Assembly (NCBI GenBank): GCA_003024785.1 | Contig: PUQB01000512.1 | Span: 1-64,000 of the forward strand | Direction: 5' to 3' | From: Selaginella tamariscina | Lineage: Eukaryota; Streptophyta; Lycopodiopsida; Selaginellales; Selaginellaceae | Length of the DNA stretch: 64,000 nt | Shown: piece after piece, positions 40,551 to 50,640 of the stretch | Numbering within the stretch: the stretch's first letter is position 1 | Layout of the letters: each line of letters opens with the position of its first letter | Translations under genes and position numbers: made by a program | The notes under the pieces: generated by a model | What the model was told of the DNA's origin: nothing | The model's database searches: none | Seen by the model: only the letters and a program-made list of their open reading frames with translations

Positions 40551-41830
40551 CTCTGTCTGGTGTAGAGAGCATAAAAGCAACTCCATCACCGAAACAAGGG
40601 TCGACCAACAGGGAATAGTGAACTGGCTTCCCCAATCCAAACTCGGTCTTATAGATTGGGAAAGTGTACAATCTGGTGCAATGCACGTCGGTTCCCTTGT
40701 ACAAGTCGGCCCTTGTTCATTTGCAGCTGCATCCAGTCTATGGCGGATCTGATGGTCTCCATGCAGATGGATTTTATGTCCCGGCAGATAATATTTGCAG
40801 TGAAGGAGAGGTGATTGGCTTAGCCAGTGCCGGCAAGCATGCAATATGAACAGCGTTCCCAAAGCTTCCAGGTGGTATTACTGGATCCCAACGCTTAGGA
40901 TTATTACGGAAGCAGATGGGATATACGTACTTGGTCACAGATTCATCGTCCAGCTCACGTGCTTCGGTCATGCACTTCCACACCAGTGCAGCCATTGCCT
41001 GAAACGAAGTTGCTCTACCATAGCTGAAAGCAACTTGAGAAGCTACCTTGACATGGTGATATAGCTTCTCACTTATCTTCTTGTACTGTTGATAGTTGCC
41101 CAGTCCTGGGGAAGGTCGGCAGCAGCATAGTCTCTCATTGGAATCTTCAGTTGGGGAGACTCAAGCACCACGCCAAGGTTGAAGTTAGGTGGATTTGAGA
41201 TAGGTCATCTTCTATGGACCTCAGACCACGACTGCATGAACTGGAATGCGGAGTGACCATCCACCACAGTTTCTAAAGTAGCGTAGCCGAGTGCAATGGA
41301 TCCACAGGTCCTTTAGTACGTGACATTAGATTTTGTAATACAAGAAGTGCAAATGTAGAGAAGCGTTACCTGGATTTGGATGAGTGGACAGGTTACTCCA
41401 TCAGCAATTATGAATTCATCTTGTGAACCAGCTGAGTTTCAATTTCACATTTCTGAGCATTTTCAGCCTGAGAAGAATGAAGCAACAGTCAGTAAGTATA
41501 TATTTCAAGCCTGAGAGATGAGGTAGAGTTATACTATACGAGGAACAAACCTTGCTTTCGTGGTATCTACGTGAAACGAGATTCCTTGGTCATTGCAGTT
41601 GACGACCACCCGACCTCCTGCAGCTTGCGCTTCTCCTGCCAAATGGACTAGGAGTGAAGACAATGACTTTTTAAGAGCATCTACAACGCCTTTGAAATCA
41701 GTGGGTACTTGTAGTAGCAGACTTGCTTGGCGTACGTATTTCCAATCAGGTCTAGATTGGAAACCAACCACAAGCAAGGCTGGGCAGTTGGAACTGCTGG
41801 TGCAACGGTGATACTTGTCTGTACTTCAAT
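40550..41830 (-). pseudogene. BAHD acyltransferase remnant, copy C
   Basis: The most complete of the four BAHD copies. Segments in order: TVAPAVPTAQPCLWL; DWKYVRQASLLLQV with DALKKSLSSLLV; VVVNCNDQGISFHVD; an apparent intron near 41540-41470; LGYATLETVVDGHSAFQFMQ; RATSFQAMAALVWKCM; VIPPGSFGNAVHIACLPALA; FPIYKTEFGLGKPVHYSLLV (DFGWG position) and GVAFMLSTPD. The catalytic HxxxDG reads ETVVDG. About six frame changes. Its 3' end is cut by the copia insertion. At its 5' end a TA/GA microsatellite occupies the place of the start-codon region seen in copies A and B. It diverges from the intact UGT at 43239. Confidence 0.85.
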
Positions 41831-41855
41831 AATAGAGGTTGAATGGCTGAGTGTT

Positions 41856-41858
<3 letters not shown>

Positions 41859-41931
<73 letters not shown>
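41859..41931. repeat. compound (TA)n(GA)n microsatellite
   Basis: About 16 TA units followed by about 21 GA units. It sits between the BAHD copy C coding start and the divergent spacer, where the sister copies have GTGAATATATTCACTCGCAT. Confidence 0.95.
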
Positions 41932-41935
<4 letters not shown>

Positions 41936-41939
41936 GCAC

Positions 41940-43238
41940 ACAGCATGAAACGGTTGGGAGTGAAAACGGCGTTTAGATGGAGGCGTCGGTCTGTTCCGTT
42001 TAATCGACCGCAGAACCCTGTAATTCTTTTAATAGACACACTTCAGTGTTAAACAGCTGAACACCATTTACGTTTAGATATATAATTCTGTGACTTGAAT
42101 TCAACAATGGCTGCGCTCTGGCTTGAGCCTATCCATGGAAACTTATAAAGAATTCTTGATTTTGACATGAACCATGCAACGGCAGCATTGATACTAAAGT
42201 TTAGTGTGGGCAGCTGTTGACCATGATATATGATCGATCTTCCAGACTTACACGGATTAACAGCTATTGTGTCCATGATACGTTGGGCTTGCACAAGCTG
42301 GCCTACTTCCTCACTCGATACTTTCTTACATGTGCGTGAGTTAAGTAACAATAATACCGGACGTGTAAAAAACAACTTATTATATATAAACTAGAATACA
42401 AATATAATATTTACAACACATATATTAAATAACAATAAGTACTATAAAAAGCTACAAATTATATATTTATTATTTATTTATCAGCTAATTGCATAATATA
42501 AAAGTAAGGTATAATATGTGTGCATGTATAAACATAAATAAAAGTAATATAAAATGTGTGTAAGGAAAATTGTATAATAGTTATATCCCTCGTAACCAGT
42601 GCCCCATAACGACAAACAACTCCGTAAAAGCCAAACAGTGGCTCTTGCCATTGTTTAAAAGCCAAACAGTGGCTCTTAAAAGCCAACCGTCAAAATTTAT
42701 ATATTATTAATTTTATTAATGATTTAATAGTAATATTTTTTGGTAAATATTATGCAAATAATTAAAATAAATAATGAATCATTATGCTGTTAGTGCATCC
42801 ATATACCTGTTATAATTTTACTAGAAGTAATATGTAAGAAATATAATTTTCTTACATATTTTGTATTGTTTTGATGTATCGTATAAGTATGTTACTATTT
42901 ATTTAATTATATGTGCCAAAATATTTCCTTTAAACTTATCAACAATATTTTATGCAAGCAGGCTATAGTGGTGGCATTTATTATTTATCTTAGTTATGTG
43001 TGTAACATTACATTGAGTTATATGGCACCTCACATATCCTCTAACGTTCGTTGTAAACCTTACTTTTAAAATATATAATATAGTATATACAAATTTTCAC
43101 TAAACAAACAATAGCGCTTTAGGCATACTTTGAAATTAAAATAAAAACAGCTTTTTGACACACATACTAAGTGTTACAGCTGTACAGATCTCTAATAGTC
43201 CATTAATATCTTTTGAGAAGTTTCAGCAGAGTTCGGAC
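41940..43238. promoter_or_regulatory. divergent spacer between BAHD copy C and the UGT
   Basis: The first 400 bases match the spacers of copies A and B: GTTTAGATATATAA at 42072-42085, CCATGCAACGGCAGCATTGA near 42172, and a TTCCAGACTTACACGGATTA-like stretch near 42240. The remainder to 43238 is AT-rich and carries an AAAGCCAAACAGTGGCTCTT duplication (about 42629-42680). It contains the UGT promoter. Confidence 0.55.
42629..42683. repeat. short tandem duplication
   Basis: AAAGCCAAACAGTGGCTCTT occurs twice head to tail with a short spacer, followed by a third partial AAAAGCCAA. Confidence 0.8.
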
Positions 43239-44681
43239 ATGGCGCCTAGTAAAGTCGCCTTATGCCCCTATATGGGAGTAGGACACGTGATGCCAATGCT
43301 ACACCTTGCAAACAAGCTTGTCTCAGGTATCCCCATCATCTTCCTGTTTCCTGGCCAAAGCATGCAATCCAAAGCACTCAACCTTGAACAAGAAGCAGAA
43401 ACTAAGGCACTGGACATACAATATGAGTTTGTCGACTTCAGCAGTGACACTAGTGGTGACGATCAATCAGATTACATGGTCGCCAAAGGGCTCAGGGACA
43501 CAGATGTTGATGTAGAAGACTACGTTCCCCTTTTAGAAGGCTGGCTTCACAAGCTCAAACTGGTCAGGCTCAAGCTGGAAGAGTTGAAGTCAAAGTACCA
43601 CCTTCTGTGCCTTCTTCTGGATCCGTTCATGTTTTACAAAGGTATAGTCGTGCAAAACATAGACCTCCCTATCTATGCATTCATACCATTCTCAATGACA
43701 AGCGTGGTTGCCTTCCGCTACTGCATCGTCAACGACCTGGACCTTCGGAAAGCAGATGAACACCACGATATTATTCCAGGTTTGACAATGCACAGCCGGG
43801 ATATCCTCCCAACCATCTTGAAATCGTCGAGTCACCCAAGAGCTAGCGCCCATGCAGATAGGAACAAGTGGATGCAGGAGTGTGCTTGTGGAATCCTGTT
43901 CAACAGCTGGGAAGGCATAGAAACACCTGCGTTACTCGCTGCTCTCAACGACCAACACCTGCCTAAGCCCATATATGCCATAGGACCACTCCTGCCCCCT
44001 TCACAATCCTGCAGTTTCTTCACTTCAGACAACTCACACTGCTCAGAGTGGCTTGACCAGCAGCAAAGTTCTTCTGTCCTTTTCATTTGTTTCGGCAGCT
44101 GGATCACCCTGAGTGACGAGCAAAACTTGGAGCTTGCAATGGGACTAAAAGCCAGTATGGTCCCATTCTTGTGGGTGTTGAAGTCTGGCTATTCACCACA
44201 TTGGCTAACAGACTTCAAGGAAAAGACCAACCGAGGACTTGTGATCTCAGGCTGGGCTCCTCAGCAGCATATTCTTTCCCACCCTGCAGTGGGTGCATTT
44301 GCAATGACCTGCGGATGGAACACCGTGATAGAATCCATAGTCTTGAGTCCTCATGGAATTGCTCTCATGGCTTGGCCTTTGTACTTTGACCATCTCCCAA
44401 CTTGTAGACTCATCGTGGATGGTCTCAAAATTGGGGCCGAGGTTGAAGCAGTCGGTGGAGGACATGTGGGTTTAGTGAGAAGAGAGGAAGTGGCTGCTGT
44501 GGCGAAGTTGCTGATCACGACATCTCAAGGAGCTGCAATGCGAAGGAGAGCTATGGAGATGAAGTCTGCAGCATGTAGTGCTGTCGCCAAGGAGGAAGCT
44601 CCCATCAGCAGCTCCAGGATTTTGTGCAGGCGCTTAAAGAAATGCAATTTAATTGAAGCAAGCCTTAGTAGTGATTCATGA
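43239..44681 (+). CDS. family 1 UDP-glycosyltransferase (UGT)
   Basis: Transfers a sugar from a UDP-sugar to a small acceptor, normally in the cytosol. One exon of about 480 codons, typical for plant UGTs. ATG 43239 is chosen because it opens MAPSKVALCPYMGVGHVMPM, the family's N-terminal strand with the catalytic His (residue 16); the open frame upstream has no ATG near its start. The PSPG donor box runs WAPQQHILSHPAVGAFAMTC, GWN, TVIESIVLSPHGIALMAWPL, YFDH. Unusual points are Thr for the conserved His in HCGWN, GIA for GVP, and DH for the closing EQ/DQ. The last about 25 codons (from KEEAPISSSR) are out of frame relative to the paralogue at 26718-27170, whose C run has one more base; the ancestral end is GGSSHQQLQDFVQALKEMQ. 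It lies upstream of a MATE exon in the same orientation. Confidence 0.92.
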   Translation: MAPSKVALCPYMGVGHVMPMLHLANKLVSGIPIIFLFPGQSMQSKALNLEQEAETKALDIQYEFVDFSSDTSGDDQSDYMVAKGLRDTDVDVEDYVPLLEGWLHKLKLVRLKLEELKSKYHLLCLLLDPFMFYKGIVVQNIDLPIYAFIPFSMTSVVAFRYCIVNDLDLRKADEHHDIIPGLTMHSRDILPTILKSSSHPRASAHADRNKWMQECACGILFNSWEGIETPALLAALNDQHLPKPIYAIGPLLPPSQSCSFFTSDNSHCSEWLDQQQSSSVLFICFGSWITLSDEQNLELAMGLKASMVPFLWVLKSGYSPHWLTDFKEKTNRGLVISGWAPQQHILSHPAVGAFAMTCGWNTVIESIVLSPHGIALMAWPLYFDHLPTCRLIVDGLKIGAEVEAVGGGHVGLVRREEVAAVAKLLITTSQGAAMRRRAMEMKSAACSAVAKEEAPISSSRILCRRLKKCNLIEASLSSDS

Positions 44682-45210
44682 ATCAAAAGAGCAAGTTCCC
44701 AGTCTCCTTTCCATAATAAACATCAAAATGCCCATTGCGCTTAAACTGTCATTTTAAATCTGATTTCAACTTGTTTTGTTTTATGAAATTTCGGTATAAT
44801 AATATTTTTTGACGGAAAAAGGGAGTTTTCGGAAATTTTCGGCTAATCCAAACATAGCCAAATGAATAATATTCAAATAATATTGTATTGAATATTATCA
44901 TTACTTTAATTACTAAGCTATAATATGTAGCATGCCCGAGGAAGAAATGATATCGCAAGAAATTTTCCGACGGCTTTAAATGTTTGCCGAACCTTGCCCA
45001 CGAGGAAAATGTTGGCGTTGCTTGTTTTACATGTTGGCTATGAAAACTGTACCGAATGCATCATATGAAACACCACCTGAATGTTATCTTCTGGAGGCGG
45101 ATGCAGTGCTGTCGCGAACACAACCGGAAGAAGAAAAAACGGAGATTTTTTTTTAAATATATATTGAATATTGAATTTTTTTATTTTATTTTACTGTTTG
45201 AAACCAGATA
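44682..45210. other. spacer between UGT and MATE exon remnant
   Basis: UGT 3' flank and MATE promoter-side sequence shared with 26080-26715 on the other arm. Confidence 0.5.
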
Positions 45211-45340
45211 ACGTGCTACGGATTCACCCGTAACTCAAAGAAATGGATTGTGGGTCGTTTGGGACTTTCTAGCGCCTCCATTGCAACATCCATTTACAAT
45301 ATCACAGGCTTCAGCATCCTGGTAAGTGTTTTATTCTATT
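45211..45340 (+). pseudogene. MATE exon 1 remnant
   Basis: Matches the first exon of the MATE gene at 26068-25882: the 5' leader GATAACGTGCTACGGATTCA and the tail LSSASIATSI...TGFS with its GTAAGTG donor. The middle of the exon is missing. The following intron continues only to about 45380, where LTR-derived sequence begins. Confidence 0.85.
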
Positions 45341-46283
45341 ATATATGGGATTTGTATCGTTTCCTTTACCAACAGGGGCTGACATACATAACTTATGTTA
45401 ATTAATCTATAATAATTAAGATTAAAATTACATATTATGTTAAAGGAATCGTACAAGAAATCTTAGTCAATATTGCATTTAGATTTTCATTTACACTTTT
45501 TAATTCAATTAGTTCATCAATTGAGATTAGAACCTACATATTGCATCAAAGTATAAAGATGAATTAAAAACCTTGTATCAAAGTTTTGATTAATAGCTTT
45601 CCGTGATTTGCATTGTCTATGTAGTTTAAAATATGTTATGTCATAATAAGTTAGAGTCAATTTAATGCCCATTCACATATTAATCATTAACACATATTAC
45701 AGTATCTAAAGAAAACATATCGGATCTCAATATCACCTAATCAAAAAGGTTAACACATATTATAAAGCCTAAGAGCAACACCTAATCTCAAATCATTCTT
45801 TTTTATGGGGTAATGCACTGATACATCTTTATAAGTTGTCTGATGGTTTTATTTTAAAAATTTAAAATATCATTTTAAAAAAAAAATAAATTTAACCATT
45901 CGTTTTGTAACATAGAAACACTTCTGTAAAAACATCGTGATAACTGCATTAGAAAACTTATAATGCTGTATTAGCAAATTGGCTGTTACTACACTCAACT
46001 CACATGTGAGATAGATGTGAGTTAATAAAGGGTGTCATAAATGTTTCTTTTGGAGGACTAGAAGCTCTCACCCGAGAGGGCTGCCAGCCCCGTCAGAGAG
46101 CACTGGTGCACCGACGAAAAGTATTCATTGAAGAGAGAGAGCCCCTCGGTATGACAATGGTTAGTGCTGTGTGATTTGCGCAATCAATTGGATCAATAAA
46201 TCATTACAAAGGAAACAATGTGACTTTGAGTAACAAAACGGTTTTTCATGGGCGAATTCATCATAGTCTAGTTTCGTTAATGT

Positions 46284-47640
46284 TTAAGAAAGTGGAATAA
46301 AGTATTGTAAAGGGGAACTATGTACAAAACAAATAATGGCTGACGTCTTAGTTGAGAAAGTTCTTGCTCCGATCCCAGCGCGTAAATTTTTTGGCGGAAG
46401 CAGATTGAATAAACGTACTTGGTGATATAGATTCATCATCCAGCTGATGCGTTTCCGTCGTGCACTTCCACAGCAGTGCAGCATTGCCTGAAAAAGAATT
46501 ACCATTTTCAAGTCTTTGAATAAGAGTCTTTCAGAGATGGTGAAGATGAGATGTTTGACATAGTGTCTCACTTTATAATTGCCTAATCCTGGGAAGGTCG
46601 GCAGCAACATAGTCTCTCGTGGGAAACATTCACTTGGAAAGTCTCTACACTACACCAGGGTTGAAAGATAGGTGGATTTGAGAGAGCCAATCCTCTATGG
46701 ACTTCAGACCACGACTGAATGAACTGGAATGCAGAGTGACCATCCACCATAGTTTCTGAAAGTGGAATAGATCCACAGGCAAACCTTGTCATCTTATATA
46801 GTTGAGCAGTTGTGACATTAGCTTTGTAATACAATAAGCGCAAATATAGAGAAGCGCCGTCAGAAATTACGAATTTCCAGCTCAAATTTGAAAATTGAAA
46901 TTTTGCACTCAACGTGCAAGGGTTAATTTTTCTTTTGGACTTCCAAATTTATTTTATTATAAATTTTTCTTTAGTTATCACTTTGATAGATTACCTTTCT
47001 ACCTTAGAATATCACCCTTCTAGTTTTGAATATTTTTTTTACTCAGAATATCACTTTTCTAACTTTCAAAAAATTTAACATTCTAAATAAACTTACATTA
47101 TAAAATTAAAAATTCTAAAGACACTTACATTATAAAATTTTAGCCTTTTTATGCAAGGTTGAAAACCATTCGAAGGATCGCACTTTCAATTTTCAACCTT
47201 GAAAATGCTAGAAATGCAAAATTGAGACTAGCTGAGCCTCAACTTCGCATTACTAGGCATTTTCAAGCCTGACAAGAATGAAACCGTCAATAAGCAGTAA
47301 AGGTACATATTTCAAGCCTGAAGATGAAGTAGAGTTATACTGATGGAGCCTTGCTTCCATGGTAGCTACATGAGCGGGATTCCTTGGTCATTGCAGTTTA
47401 CCTGATTTTTTAAGAAGCATCTACAACGAACGTCTTTGAAATCAGTAGGGGAAATGATGGACTTGTAGTAGTAGACTTGCTTGGCGTACGTATTTCCAAT
47501 CAAGTCCTAGATTGGAAGGCAACCACAAGCAAGCCTGGGCAGTTGGAACTGCTGGTACTGCCTTTGCACAACTGTATTTGCCAATAATACAAGTTGAATG
47601 CTGAGTGTTGAATATATTCACTCGCATGGAGCGGTTTTCT
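46284..47640 (-). pseudogene. BAHD acyltransferase remnant, copy B
   Basis: Parallel to copy A. It begins MRVNIFNT and shows AVPAVPTAQACLWLPSNL, LDWKYVRQASLLLQV, LSETMVDGHSAFQFIQ and SWSEVHRGLALSNPPIFQ. Glu again takes the place of the catalytic His. Several frame changes; the C-terminal half is absent. Confidence 0.8.
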
Positions 47641-48519
47641 CGTGGGGATCTCGATACTATTAAACGGCATTAGACGGTTTGGTCGATTAAACCGTAGTGT
47701 AGCTGTCTAAACGAACAGACCGACACACTACATCATCTCCATACCCTGTAAAAAAATTTTGCTGGCACGTTCTGTTAAACTATTGAACACTTCTTTTTTA
47801 TAAACTTAAGTTTAGATATATAATAGTGGTGACTGCATTGACTTGAATGCAACAATGAGCTGGTTTTAGTTTATCCACGGAAACTCATAAAGACTTCCTG
47901 ATTTAGAAATGAACCATGCAACTGCAGCATTGACATTAAAAACATAAACATTGTTTAAAGTCTAGTATGGCAGCTGCTGACCTTGATGTATGATGCAAGT
48001 CTCCCAGCCAGCTACAAAATTAACCGCTACTGCATAATAATGCCAATGCATGTAGGGTTCAATTATGCACAAAGTAAAGCCACTTCATCGTTGGAAACAA
48101 TAATACAAGCGTGTAAAAAAATTCTATATTATATATAAACTACAATATAATATTCAATAAATCTTACTCACATAATTAACATAAACAATAGTGTGGTGTC
48201 TTAATGTATGTAAGCATTATAAACAACAGTAACACAAAATGTATAAGAAAAAAATTTACAAAATTATAAAATAATATAAATAATGATAGCTAGTTATAAA
48301 TTTATGCAAGTATTATTAAACACATAATAGAACATAAAATAAGATTTATTTAACATGTATATAATCTGGAACTCACTAACCTAATATATAAATTATTAGT
48401 TTTCTTCCGTTCCGCATTGCCTTTTGCCACCTATTTGTTGCTGAAATTAACTTGATAAACTCCTGCAAGATCAAGCAGCATCTACACAACGACGGTTGGA
48501 ACCGATGAAGTGAGACATA
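47640..48519. promoter_or_regulatory. conserved divergent BAHD-UGT spacer, copy B
   Basis: Near-identical to copy A, with GTTTAGATATATAA at 47810-47823 and the ATGCAACTGCAGCATTGACA stretch near 47915. Confidence 0.55.
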
Positions 48520-48605
48520 GTGCTTTGACCATCTCCCAACTCATGGTGGATGGTGGGGTCGAGGTTGACATATAGGGTTTGGTGAGAAGAGAGGAAGTGG
48601 CTGCC
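48520..48605 (+). pseudogene. UGT fragment, copy B
   Basis: TTTGACCATCTCCCAACTC and the following bases match the same post-PSPG piece of the UGT as copy A, ending in the AGAGAGGAAGTGGCTGCC region. Confidence 0.75.
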
Positions 48606-48660
48606 ATACCAAAAGTTCCAGGATTTAATATACACGCCCACTGTAATAATTTAATTAATG

Positions 48661-50640
48661 GATTTTAACTCAGTTATGTGTTATGAATTTATTCCCTAAA
48701 CCCTAAACCTTAAACTTTATTATTATCCTTAACTTGGATAAGTTTGACCCTTAATATATATTGTTAACTCGATGAGTTTAATTCATAAGTTAAATACTTA
48801 ACCTGAATTTACCTTTAACTCATGCTATGTATGTTATGTACTATAGTCATGCATAATCTAGCAACTTTGATAATGTCACATGAGTTTAAATTTAGAATGG
48901 TCGTTAATGAGGTTTAATTGTCCATGTGGGTTTACTATTTATGATAGTTGTTAATGGACTTGATAGTGCCACGTGAATTTTAGATTTATAATGGTCAATA
49001 ATGGATTTGATTATGCCACATAGATTTAAAATTTAAAATAGTTATTGATGGGGTTCAATGATTTAATAGTGTCATATGGGTTTAGAATTTAAAAATGGTA
49101 ATTTATGAAATTTAACAATGGTCCTATAGTGCCACACGGGTTTAGAATTTAAAACAGAATTAAATTTAACGATCTTGATAGTGTCATATGGTTTAAGATT
49201 GACGTGGTGTTCATGATAAACAAACACACCCACAAATATAAACTTATTATATAAGATATTATTCCTTATATTTAAATTGCCTTAATAAATCAAATTTAGA
49301 TTATCATATAATAACTTTAGTAACTTTCAAAATATATCATGGTTGTTTTATATATTTATTTAAGTACTTCACATTATCTTCTCTTGAAAAAAAACAACTT
49401 TTCAATCTCATTACATGAACAACCAAAAGGACATCCTAAGCTTCAACACTATGTTAATATACTCAATTTGCCAAAGAACTTGTAAGGATTGATCCATTTT
49501 AAGAAACCTAGAGTGAGTTTTTTTTTAAAGTTCCAAAAAAATGCTTGGAACTTAACAATGAAGTGGTGGAATGATGAAAATTATAACCTAGCTTATGTTT
49601 GACCAAAATGTTCTTGTTAAGGTGACATATAATTAAAAAAAGTTCTTAGTTTAAGTAACTCAATATCAAGCTTTTGCATACCTATGTTAGTGAAAACCCA
49701 AACCAGCTTTAGAAGGCATTCATAATCTCAACTAATAAGTGATTTAAATAAAGACATGTTAATGGAACTCTTAATGACTATGTTGTATACAAATGTTAAG
49801 TATTGTAAATACCAATCCTAATCATTTTAATTAAGATTAATATATTTAAAATCATACCTTTAACACTCTGATTTAAATGCTCTACTAACTAAATCGTCCA
49901 TATGTGTGAAAAGAAGATATAAATGATGGTTGAATTTCCATTCAAAAAATAAAAAAATTCAAAACTTTGATAACAAAAACAAAATCAATTTGAACACGAA
50001 TCTACACAAATGAGTAAAAAATTAATAACACTTTGAGCAATTGCATTTGAAAAAGCTCTAACTCCACCTAATGTGCTAGATAATATGCAGAATCACAACA
50101 TATTAGTTACCAACAACTAAATACGTGAAAGGACCAATTATATTTTAAGTTACAAGTGCTCCACCTATATTGATTCCAAAGCGCTAATAGGTCGTGAAGA
50201 ATTTTGTGCCTGACATAATAAACATCTTTATATATAATGGATCACATCTTATTATATTGGACCAATACAAAGAAAATTGCAAGATTGTCTAGTAAAAAGC
50301 AGTGGATTGTATGTGGTATGAAATACCTAGGAACAAAGGTTGTTGAAACTGCCTGCCAATAGTAGTAACCTATAACATTTGTGCTAACCAAATTAACCAA
50401 ACCATCACACAGCAAAATTGTGCCACAACAAATAAAAACGAAAATTAAATGGTTGTGAAGGATTAGCAATTATTAAACAAACAAATTGGATTCAAGCATG
50501 TCTTATGACCTAAATACATTTGTGAGAGATGGAATTATGAAATCTAGTTGATTGGGTAGTTTGCACTAGGAACTTAAGAAATCGACAATTGTAAACAATT
50601 TGATTTCCATCCTTAAATTTAAATTAAATTTATGGGTGTC
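48661..50640. other. AT-rich region with GTGCCACATGGGTTTA-like repeats
   Basis: Between about 48860 and 49200 a degenerate unit of roughly 70 bases (for example TGATAGTGCCA, GTGAATTTTAGA, TTTATAATGGTC) recurs about five times. The rest has no coding signal. Confidence 0.45.
48860..49200. repeat. degenerate ~70-bp tandem repeat
   Basis: Repeats of a phrase built from GATAGTGCCACATGGGTTTA followed by AATTTAAAATGG, five or so imperfect units with small indels. Confidence 0.6.

Larger units (their letters stand above)
44270..45340. repeat. inverted duplication, arm 2
   Basis: Reverse-complement match to 26000-27170. Here the UGT is complete and the MATE is reduced to exon 1, the opposite of arm 1. 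Confidence 0.85.
45385..48660. repeat. 3.2-kb direct repeat, copy B
   Basis: Direct copy of 30330-33590. It contains an LTR fragment (45385-45965), BAHD copy B, the conserved spacer and a UGT fragment. Confidence 0.85.

Noticed and set aside
43155-43238. N-terminal extension of the UGT frame
   Set aside because: The frame opens with TTG, not ATG. The family N-terminus starts at the Met at 43239, so the extension is probably untranslated leader.
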